Translations under genes and position numbers: made by a program
DNA from: Halococcaceae archaeon
GTDB lineage: Archaea; Halobacteriota; Halobacteria; Halobacteriales; Halalkalicoccaceae
DNA length: 5,385 nt
Reading direction: 5' to 3'
Assembly (NCBI GenBank): GCA_007128515.1
Contig: SKXI01000198.1
Location: forward strand, 1-5,385
The notes under the pieces: generated by a model
What the model saw: the letters and a program-made list of their open reading frames with translations, nothing else
The model's database searches: none
Told to the model about the DNA's origin: nothing
Shown here: in pieces, positions 1 to 5,305 of the stretch
Layout: the number at the start of each line of letters is the position of its first letter
How positions within the stretch are numbered: position 1 is the first letter of the stretch

Positions 1-81
1 CCAGCCGTCGGGCAGCGCGTCCGCGACGAGGTCGGCACGTGTGGGACGGGAGCGACTCGTCGTCGCCAGCACGGAGTACAT
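1..81 (-). CDS. N-terminal fragment of an unidentified protein, divergent from the AtuA gene
   Basis: An open frame on the minus strand begins at an ATG at 81-79 and stays open for 27 codons to the left edge of the window. The fragment begins MYSVLATT and ends in ADALPDGW. Support for a real gene is threefold: the third codon positions are rich in G/C as in the neighbouring genes; a TATA-like TTCTTT (minus strand, 110-105) lies about 26 nt before the ATG, the spacing of a leaderless haloarchaeal transcript; and the opposite gene has its own box further right, making a sensible divergent pair. The 27 residues are too few to name a family, so I give no function. It could be a regulator or another enzyme of the neighbouring pathway. 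A start further upstream is possible because the frame stays open for a while, but no box fits one. Confidence 0.5.
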   Translation of the reverse strand, partial: MYSVLATTSRSRPTRADLVADALPDGW

Positions 82-82
82 A

Positions 83-98
83 CCGGGGCGATCCCCGG
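83..98. repeat. Short inverted repeat between a TATA-like box and a start codon
   Basis: CCGGGG (83-88) and CCCCGG (93-98) form a perfect 6-base inverted repeat around the 4-base spacer CGAT. It sits immediately before the minus-strand ATG (81-79) and downstream of that gene's TATA-like box. This is where a repressor would block transcription start, so an operator is possible. A chance repeat in GC-rich DNA is also possible. Confidence 0.35.
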
Positions 99-104
99 GA
101 ACGC

Positions 105-110
105 AAAGAA
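105..110 (-). promoter_or_regulatory. TATA-like box for the minus-strand gene
   Basis: On the minus strand this reads TTCTTT, the most AT-rich hexamer nearby. Its centre is about 26 nt upstream of the ATG at 81, the usual distance between a haloarchaeal TATA box and the start of a leaderless mRNA. It partly overlaps the 8-base palindrome GAACGTTC at 108-115. The assignment rests on spacing and composition only. Confidence 0.4.
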
Positions 111-154
111 CGTTCGCACCGACGACCGTCCGATCGAGGCCTCCGGCCCGTGTG

Positions 155-162
155 TATATGTA
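155..162 (+). promoter_or_regulatory. TATA box of the AtuA gene pair
   Basis: TATATGTA is a strikingly AT-rich octamer in very GC-rich surroundings. Its centre lies about 26 nt upstream of the GTG at 184. That spacing fits an archaeal TATA box driving a leaderless transcript that begins at or next to the start codon. No Shine-Dalgarno-like sequence precedes the GTG, which agrees with leaderless translation. Confidence 0.65.
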
Positions 163-183
163 CCGACCGGCCGATCACCGAAC

Positions 184-1533
184 GTGAGCAGCAGGGAGCG
201 ACTCCGCATCGGCTGCGGCGCGGGCTACGCGGGTGATCGTATCGAGCCGGCGGTCGAACTCTCGGCGGATCCGAGCCTCGACTACCTCTGTTTCGAGTGT
301 CTCGGCGAGCGGACCGTCGCGCTCGCCAGGCGCCGGTTGGCCGACGGCGGCCACGGGTACAATCCGCTTCTCGAGGAACGAACACGGGCCGTCCTCGGGA
401 ACTGCGTTCGGAACGGGATCACGATCGTCACGAACATGGGCGCGGCGAACCCGACGGCCGCGGCGGCGCGTGTACGGGAGATCGCGGCCGATGCGGGCCA
501 CGACGGTCTCCGAGTCGCGGCGGTGACCGGCTCCGACGTCTCCGATCGCCTCGACGACCTCCACACGGAGACGACCGAGGCCGAACCGGTCGCCGCCTAC
601 CGCGACCGGACGGTCGCCGCCGACGCCTACCTCGGCGTCGAACCGATCCTCGTGGCGCTCGATCGCGGCGCCGACGTCGTCGTCACGGGCCGGGTCGCGG
701 ACGCGTCGCTCTTTCTCGCACCGTTGCTCTACGATTTCGACTGGCCGTACCCACACGGGGAGCCCTCCGAGCGGATCGGGCAGGGGATCGCCGCGGGGCA
801 CTTACTGGAGTGTGCCGGGCAGGTCACGGGCGGCTACTTCGCGGATCCCGGGCGCGCCGACGTGGAGGAGCTCGCCTCGCTCGGCTTCCCGATCGCCGAG
901 GTCGGACCGGAGGGCGAGCTCACGATCACGAAGCTCCCGGGGACGGGGGGAACGGTGACGACCGAGACCTGCACCCAGCAACTGCTCTACGAGGTCCACG
1001 ATCCGAGTACCTATCTCGGCCCCGACGGCGTCGCCGACTTCTCCGGCGTCTCCTTCGCAGGGATCGGACCGGAGGCCGTTCGAGTCGAGGGTGCGGTCGC
1101 CGACCCGCCGCCGGAGACGCTCAAGGTCTCGCTCGGGTACGACGCCGGCTACCGTGGCGTCGGCGAGATATCCTACGCCGGACCGAACGCGAGGGCGCGC
1201 GCCGAACTCGCCGGCCGGATCGTCCGCGAGCGGCTCTCGATCCGCGGGCTCGAGCCGAGGGAGCTTCGGACCGACCTCGTGGGCGTCGATTCGCTCCACG
1301 GCGACGTCGGCACCGTCGACCCCTACGAGGTTCGCCTCCGCGTCGCGGCCCGGTGTGTGGACGAGTCGACCGCCCGCGGGGTCGCCCGCGAGGTCGAGAC
1401 GCTCTACACGAACGGGCCCGCCGGCGGCGGCGGTGCACGCATGGAGACGGATCGGGTGGTAGGGATCGTCTCGACGCTCGTCGACCGCGAGCACGTCGAA
1501 CCGACGGTCTCGGTGGTGGAGGTCGAAGGATGA
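184..1533 (+). CDS. AtuA family protein (DUF1446, acyclic terpene utilisation family)
   Basis: This is a 449-residue soluble protein of the AtuA/DUF1446 family (PF07287). The family is named after a gene of the Pseudomonas citronellol/geraniol degradation cluster; its chemical reaction is not known to me. Recognisable blocks are the N-terminal GAGYAGDRIEPA (about residues 12-23), LDYLCFECLGERT (32-44), GYNP (58-61), TNMGAANP (83-90), a GADVVVTGRVADAS block (162-175), ECAGQVTGGYF (209-219), TKLPGTGG (249-256), and the C-terminal YTNGPAGGGG (408-417). The GTG at 184 is chosen because it is the only ATG, GTG or TTG in frame upstream of the conserved N-terminus, although the frame is open to the left edge, and because a TATA box sits about 26 nt before it. 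Many bacterial AtuA proteins are longer because a small C-terminal domain is fused on. Here that domain is the next gene, whose ATG overlaps this stop codon. There are no signal peptides or membrane segments. The family call is firm; the substrate is unknown. Confidence 0.9.
   Translation: MSSRERLRIGCGAGYAGDRIEPAVELSADPSLDYLCFECLGERTVALARRRLADGGHGYNPLLEERTRAVLGNCVRNGITIVTNMGAANPTAAAARVREIAADAGHDGLRVAAVTGSDVSDRLDDLHTETTEAEPVAAYRDRTVAADAYLGVEPILVALDRGADVVVTGRVADASLFLAPLLYDFDWPYPHGEPSERIGQGIAAGHLLECAGQVTGGYFADPGRADVEELASLGFPIAEVGPEGELTITKLPGTGGTVTTETCTQQLLYEVHDPSTYLGPDGVADFSGVSFAGIGPEAVRVEGAVADPPPETLKVSLGYDAGYRGVGEISYAGPNARARAELAGRIVRERLSIRGLEPRELRTDLVGVDSLHGDVGTVDPYEVRLRVAARCVDESTARGVAREVETLYTNGPAGGGGARMETDRVVGIVSTLVDREHVEPTVSVVEVEG
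1518..1523 (+). promoter_or_regulatory. Ribosome binding site for the AtuA-related small protein
   Basis: GGAGGT lies inside the end of the AtuA coding region, 6 nt before the ATG at 1530. It matches the anti-Shine-Dalgarno end of archaeal 16S rRNA. It supports the ATG at 1530 as the true start and suggests translation coupled to the upstream gene. Confidence 0.65.
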
Positions 1534-1847
1534 GGACGGTCCGCGACCTCGCGCTCGTCCGTGCCGGCGACAAGGGCGACACGTCGAACCTGGTCGTCGT
1601 CGCCGACTCCGAGGCCGCGTACGACGTACTCGTCGAGCGACTCGCCGCCGACCGCGTCCACGAGCGCTTCGCCCACCTCGGCGCGGAGGAAGTCACTCGC
1701 TACGAGCACCCGCCGACGGGTGCGCTGAACTTCGTCGTCCGCGGCGTCCTCGCGGGCGGAGTGACGACCTCGCTTCGCGTCGACGGTCACGGGAAGTCGC
1801 TGTCCTCGCTGCTCGCCGGGATGGAGTTGCCCGACGAGCAGCCGTAG
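1530..1847 (+). CDS. AtuA-related small protein (AtuA-type C-terminal domain as a separate subunit)
   Basis: This 105-residue protein matches my memory of the small domain found at the C-terminus of long AtuA proteins (AtuA-like, ferredoxin-fold domain). Diagnostic parts are the start VRDLALVRAGDKGDTSNL (about residues 4-21), with its RxGDKGD motif, and the block EHPPTGALNFVVRGVLAGG (59-77), where NF and the glycine-rich GxLxGG are typical. The ATG overlaps the AtuA stop codon as ATGA, and GGAGGT lies 6 nt upstream, so the two are almost certainly made together and probably form one complex. No catalytic residues can be assigned. The stop is followed by only a weak 5-base hairpin (AGCGG at 1846-1850 with CCGCT at 1857-1861) and no T-run, so I do not call a terminator. 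Confidence 0.85.
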   Translation: MRTVRDLALVRAGDKGDTSNLVVVADSEAAYDVLVERLAADRVHERFAHLGAEEVTRYEHPPTGALNFVVRGVLAGGVTTSLRVDGHGKSLSSLLAGMELPDEQP

Positions 1848-1876
1848 CGGATCGAGCCGCTGGCGCGACCCGGAAC

Positions 1877-1882
1877 GTTATT
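1877..1882 (+). promoter_or_regulatory. TATA-like box of the thiolase-DUF35 pair
   Basis: GTTATT stands out in the GC-rich 60-nt gap after the AtuA pair. Its centre is about 28 nt upstream of the ATG at 1908, and no Shine-Dalgarno-like sequence precedes that ATG. Both facts fit a leaderless haloarchaeal transcript. It means the thiolase-DUF35 pair can be transcribed separately from the AtuA pair, though read-through is also possible. Confidence 0.55.
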
Positions 1883-1907
1883 GCACCCGGTGCCGTCCGT
1901 CACGCAA

Positions 1908-3116
1908 ATGGCGTTCGAGGAGGCGGTGATCGCCGGCATCGGCGAGACGGAGAAGAGCAGACCGAGCCCGCGAAACGACCAGCCGGCGTACGATCTGGAG
2001 GAGTACCTCGCGAGGGCGGCCCGGCTGACGCTCGCGGACGCGGGCCTCGACGCCGACGAGGTCGACGGGCTCGGGGTCGCCCGGCCCTCGGTCGAGACCC
2101 CGTACCGCTACCCGCTGTTGCTCGCGGACGAACTCGGCTTTCGCGACCTCGCGTGGATCACGGCGACCGACCACTGCGGCGGACAGGCGCTGCCGCTGCT
2201 CGCGCAGGCCGCGATGGCCGTCGACGCGGGCGTCGTCGAGACCGTGCTCTGTCTGGGCGCCGACACCCCGAAGGTCCCCGGCGGCGGGGGCGAGGTGTTC
2301 CCGCGGGATCCCCGCGGCCTCCAGCGGAACTACAAGGACCCGTTCGGCGTCCAGGGGACGAACGCCGAGGCCGCGCTCGTCCAGCGTCGTCACGAAGCGC
2401 GCTACGGGACGACGCCCGAGGTCCTCGGCAGGATCTACGTCGCCCAGCGCCGCCACGCGGCGGCCAACCCGCTCGCGTACCTCCGCGAGGAGGTCGACCT
2501 CGAGGCTTACCTCGCCTCCGAGCCGATCGCCGACCCGATCCGGCTGTTCGACTGCGTCATCCCGGTCAACGCGGGCTTCGGTGCGCTCGTGACCACCCCC
2601 GAACGGGCCGCGGAGCTGGGTGGCGATCCGGTGTCGATCGCCGGCGTCGGCCACAACCACAGCCCGTCGGTGCCCAGGGACGAACCGCTCACCACCATCG
2701 GGATGGAGCCGGCGGCCGAGCGTGCGCTCGGGATGGCGGGGCTCGACCCACGGGAGGCGGACGTCTACCAGCTCTACGACGACTACCCGATCGTCGTGAC
2801 GATGGAGATGGTCGAAATCGGGCTCTGTCGTCCCGCCGAAGCCGCGCGGTTCGTCGCGGAGACCGACTTCGGCGTCGACGGCGAGGTGCCGCTGAACACG
2901 GGCGGCGGTCAACTCTGTGCCGGCCAGGCGGGCGTCGCCGGGGGGTTCCTCCAGCTCGTCGAGGGGATCAGGCAGCTCCGCGGCGAGGCCGGCGACGGGC
3001 AGGTCCCCGACGCCGAACGGGGGATCGTCACCGGCATCGGCGGCGTCTCCGCGAACTACGACGGCGTGCTCGCGGCGAACTCCGTCATGGTCCTCGAACG
3101 GGAGGTCGGGGCGTGA
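1908..3116 (+). CDS. Thiolase family protein (SCP-x/lipid-transfer type), probably not a classical acetyl-CoA acetyltransferase
   Basis: This 402-residue protein has the thiolase fold, close to the family's usual length of about 390-400. The ATG at 1908 is preferred over a TTG nine codons upstream (1881) because the typical start AVIAGIGETE follows directly, and because the TTG lies inside the TATA-like box. Landmarks are DHCGGQALPLLAQAAMAV (Cys90; the region of the thiolase nucleophile), LFDCVIPVNAGFGALV around Cys216, GHNHSP, YQLYDDYP with Tyr290, and NTGGGQLCAGQAG from Asn330. In classical thiolases the last block reads GHP with a catalytic His; here it is GQA, with Gln340. The C-terminal CxG-type catalytic Cys is also missing: the matching region is TGIGGV, Gly376. 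These losses are typical of SCP-x/lipid-transfer-like thiolases, some of which act as retro-aldolases together with a DUF35 protein. The next gene is such a DUF35 protein, overlapping by GTGA. A carbon-carbon bond reaction on a CoA thioester is the likely role; the substrate is unknown. Confidence 0.88.
   Translation: MAFEEAVIAGIGETEKSRPSPRNDQPAYDLEEYLARAARLTLADAGLDADEVDGLGVARPSVETPYRYPLLLADELGFRDLAWITATDHCGGQALPLLAQAAMAVDAGVVETVLCLGADTPKVPGGGGEVFPRDPRGLQRNYKDPFGVQGTNAEAALVQRRHEARYGTTPEVLGRIYVAQRRHAAANPLAYLREEVDLEAYLASEPIADPIRLFDCVIPVNAGFGALVTTPERAAELGGDPVSIAGVGHNHSPSVPRDEPLTTIGMEPAAERALGMAGLDPREADVYQLYDDYPIVVTMEMVEIGLCRPAEAARFVAETDFGVDGEVPLNTGGGQLCAGQAGVAGGFLQLVEGIRQLRGEAGDGQVPDAERGIVTGIGGVSANYDGVLAANSVMVLEREVGA
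3101..3106 (+). promoter_or_regulatory. Ribosome binding site fixing the GTG start of the DUF35 gene
   Basis: GGAGGT lies 6 nt before the GTG at 3113, inside the end of the thiolase-like gene. Motif and spacing are the same as those before the AtuA-related small gene. It decides in favour of GTG 3113 even though the frame is open far upstream. Confidence 0.65.
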
Positions 3117-3523
3117 TCGACGACCGACCGCTCCCGGACACGCAGGTCGAACACGACACGACGTTCTGGGAGGCGGCCGCCGAGGGACGGCTGCTCGTCC
3201 AGGAGTGTGGGTCCTGCGGCCACCGGCAGCTCTATCCCGGACCGGTCTGTCGGGCGTGTCACGCCGAAGCACCCGGCTGGATCGACGCCGAGGGCACCGG
3301 CGAGGTCCACTCGTACACGGAGATCCGCCGGGCGACCGAACACCGCGCGTTCGAGCCGGCGATCCCGTACGTCGTCGCGTCGGTCGAGCTTCCGGAGGGT
3401 CCGAGAATGCTGACGAACGTCGTCGGCTGCGACGTCGAGGACGTCGAGGTCGGGATGCCGGTCGTCGTCGAGTTCGAGCCGCTGGGAGAGGGGGTCGCGA
3501 TCCCGGTGTTCCGTCCGCGCTGA
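3113..3523 (+). CDS. DUF35 zinc-ribbon/OB-fold protein, partner of the thiolase-like protein
   Basis: This 136-residue protein has the standard two-part DUF35 layout. An N-terminal helix region carries the typical DTTFWEAAAEGRLLVQEC (about residues 15-32). A rubredoxin-like zinc ribbon follows, with Cys32, Cys35, Cys46 and Cys49 in two CxxC pairs (PF12172). An OB fold fills about residues 55-133 (PF01796), with GEVHSYTEIRR near its start and PVVVEFEPL near its end. DUF35 proteins bind acyl-CoA or scaffold thiolase-fold enzymes. In methanogenic archaea one bridges acetoacetyl-CoA thiolase and HMG-CoA synthase, and in steroid degraders one is needed by the aldolase Ltp2. Here the GTG start overlaps the stop of the thiolase-like gene as GTGA, so complex formation with that protein is a strong inference. 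All four zinc ligands are intact. No HMG-CoA synthase gene is present in the window. Confidence 0.9.
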   Translation: MIDDRPLPDTQVEHDTTFWEAAAEGRLLVQECGSCGHRQLYPGPVCRACHAEAPGWIDAEGTGEVHSYTEIRRATEHRAFEPAIPYVVASVELPEGPRMLTNVVGCDVEDVEVGMPVVVEFEPLGEGVAIPVFRPR

Positions 3524-3649
3524 GCAGGGTCGTGCGATGGCTGCCGGCTCGACGGTGCTCGACGCGTCCGCCCGCAGATCTCCCTCAGCCACAGGGTCGA
3601 CTCCGCTCTCGACCGAAACGGTGAGGGCAGTGGCCTCCGCAGCCCGGGT

Positions 3650-5290
3650 ATGACCGACAGTGCCACGACCGCCACCGGGAGCGACTACACCCTCGACGCG
3701 CTCGCCGCCGAGGGTATCGGGACGCTCTTCGGCGTCATCGGCGAGGGCAACGCCCACCTGCTCGACGCGGTAAACGATTCGGAACTCTCCTTCGAGCAGT
3801 CCCGTCACGAACAGGCGGCCGTTTCGATGGCCGACGGCTACGCCCGAACCACCGGCGAGGTCGCCGTCTGCACGCTCACGCACGGTCCGGGGGTGACCAA
3901 CGGGGCGACCGGCATCGCCGCTGCCGACCGCGACGACGTTCCACTCGTCGTCCTGGTGGGTGACACCGGTGCTGAAGGTCGGGAGACCTCGCTCCAGTAC
4001 CTCGACCACCGGACGTTCGCGGAGCCGATCACGGTCTACCGGACGAGAGTCGAGACGCCCGCGACGCTTCCCGCGTCGCTCGCGCGTGGGTTCGACCGGG
4101 CTCGTACCCGAAGCGGCCCGGTCCTCCTCGAACTCCCGACCGACGTCCAGCGCGCGACGGCACCCGGGGAGAGCTACGAGCCGGTCCCCCGACCGCGCCA
4201 GCGACCTCGCCCGGACGAGCGACTGCTCGCGGAGGCCGTCTCGCTGCTGGAGGGCGCCGAGCACCCCGCGATCCTCGCCGGCGGCGGCGCGGCCCGGTCG
4301 GGCGCGGGTGAGGCGATCGCGACGCTCGCCGACCGGATCGGCGCGCCGATCGCGACGACCTACTTCGGCCGGGGCGTGCTCCCCGACGACCACCCGCTGG
4401 TCAGCGGGATCGGCGGGACGTTCATGACGCCGGCAAACGACGACCTCCTGTGGGAGGTGGACGTCCTCCTCGCGGTCGGCGCGACGCTCTCGGGGAAGGT
4501 CAGCCGCTACGGCGAGCTCTACGCCGACGCGGACGTGATTCAGGTCGACCTCTCGGAGGAGGCGATCGGCACCCATCGAGTACCGACGGTCGGCCTCGTC
4601 GCCGACGCCCGCGCGTCGGTCGAGGAGCTGGCCGATCGGGTCGGGGCCGACCCCGAGCGGACCGACCGGGTGAGGGCGCGGATCGCGGACGCCCCCGACC
4701 CGTGGGCCGACGGCTTCACCGACACGGAGGACGAGATCGACCCGCGAGAGCTCACGCTCGCGCTCTCGGAGGCAGTGCCGGGGGACTCGATCGTCGCCGT
4801 GGACTCGGGGAACAACACCGGCTTTCCCGCGGTCTTCCACGAGGTCGGCGACGGAGGGCGAATCCTCGTCAACGGTAACTTCGGGACGATGGGCTACGCG
4901 CTGCCGGCGGCGCTGGGCGCGGCGGTCGCCGATCCCGACCGGACGGTCGTCTGTTACACCGGCGACGGCGCGTTCATGCAGGTGATCCAGGAGCTGGAGA
5001 CGGGCGCGAGGCTCGGCCTGCCATTGATAGTCGCCGTGCTCAACGACCGGAGCTACGGGATCATCCGCCACCGCCAGCGTCTCGAGTACGACCGCGAGAC
5101 GGCGAGCAGCTACGAGAGCCCCGAGTTCGTCGCGATCGCCGAGGGCTTCGGCTGCCGGGCGGCGCTCGTCCGTTCCCGATCCGATCTCTCGGTCGTCGAG
5201 GAGTACCTCGCGTCCGACCCCGAGGTACCGCTCGTCCTCGACGTCCGGACGGACCCCGAGGTCGCACGCCCCGGGTTCCCACCCTACTGA
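3650..5290 (+). CDS. Thiamine-diphosphate-dependent enzyme, acetolactate synthase-like superfamily
   Basis: This is a complete 546-residue member of the ThDP enzyme superfamily (COG0028), with three domains: pyrimidine-binding (about 12-175), central (about 190-320) and pyrophosphate-binding (about 375-525). Visible motifs are FGVIGEGN (27-34), RHEQAA with the cofactor-activating Glu54, THGPGVTN (77-84), NFGTMGYALPAALGA before the cofactor motif, and GDG at 438-440 followed by Asn465 in LNDRSYG. Asp439 and Asn465 would bind the metal ion. The cofactor machinery is therefore intact. Substrate specificity cannot be read: candidates are a 2-oxoacid decarboxylase, a carboligase or a 2-hydroxyacyl-CoA lyase. 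No acetolactate synthase small subunit or ilvC lies next to it, which argues against the branched-chain amino acid enzyme. The preceding 126-nt gap (3524-3649) holds no clear promoter: the AT-richest patch, GAAACG at 3615-3620, is about 33 nt from the ATG, somewhat too far. No ribosome binding site is seen. Confidence 0.9.
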   Translation: MTDSATTATGSDYTLDALAAEGIGTLFGVIGEGNAHLLDAVNDSELSFEQSRHEQAAVSMADGYARTTGEVAVCTLTHGPGVTNGATGIAAADRDDVPLVVLVGDTGAEGRETSLQYLDHRTFAEPITVYRTRVETPATLPASLARGFDRARTRSGPVLLELPTDVQRATAPGESYEPVPRPRQRPRPDERLLAEAVSLLEGAEHPAILAGGGAARSGAGEAIATLADRIGAPIATTYFGRGVLPDDHPLVSGIGGTFMTPANDDLLWEVDVLLAVGATLSGKVSRYGELYADADVIQVDLSEEAIGTHRVPTVGLVADARASVEELADRVGADPERTDRVRARIADAPDPWADGFTDTEDEIDPRELTLALSEAVPGDSIVAVDSGNNTGFPAVFHEVGDGGRILVNGNFGTMGYALPAALGAAVADPDRTVVCYTGDGAFMQVIQELETGARLGLPLIVAVLNDRSYGIIRHRQRLEYDRETASSYESPEFVAIAEGFGCRAALVRSRSDLSVVEEYLASDPEVPLVLDVRTDPEVARPGFPPY

Positions 5291-5305
5291 ACGGTCGAAT
5301 CGGCG

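Noticed and set aside
1..183. The AtuA reading frame stays open from the left edge to the GTG at 184, suggesting a longer protein or a fusion.
   Set aside because: There is no ATG, GTG or TTG in frame before 184, the conserved family N-terminus begins just after it, and a TATA box sits inside the supposed extension. Open frames by chance are common in such GC-rich DNA.
297..1529. Long plus-strand extension upstream of the AtuA-related small protein in its own frame.
   Set aside because: The extension is an Arg-rich shadow of the AtuA gene. The GGAGGT at 1518 and the family N-terminus place the true start at 1530.
1846..1861. Small inverted repeat AGCGG/CCGCT over the stop of the AtuA-related gene, as a possible terminator.
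   Set aside because: The stem has only 5 bases and no T-run follows. Such short repeats arise often by chance in this composition.
2153..3112. Long plus-strand extension upstream of the DUF35 protein.
   Set aside because: It is a shadow of the thiolase-like gene with Arg/Gly-rich translation. The GGAGGT at 3101 and the DUF35 N-terminus support GTG 3113.
3524..3649. The 126-nt gap before the ThDP gene might hide a small gene or a promoter.
   Set aside because: I found no convincing start, ribosome site or protein-like frame. The best AT-rich patch (3615-3620) is poorly spaced, and the CCCTCA/TGAGGG pair (3582-3587 and 3622-3627) is short and far apart.
3056..5071. A very long minus-strand open frame (671 codons) opposite the thiolase, DUF35 and ThDP genes.
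   Set aside because: It is Arg-rich with no recognisable motif and lies opposite three well-supported genes. Its openness follows from the GC-rich codon use of the real genes. Similar long antisense frames at 175-801, 802-1494 and 1878-3272 are rejected for the same reason.
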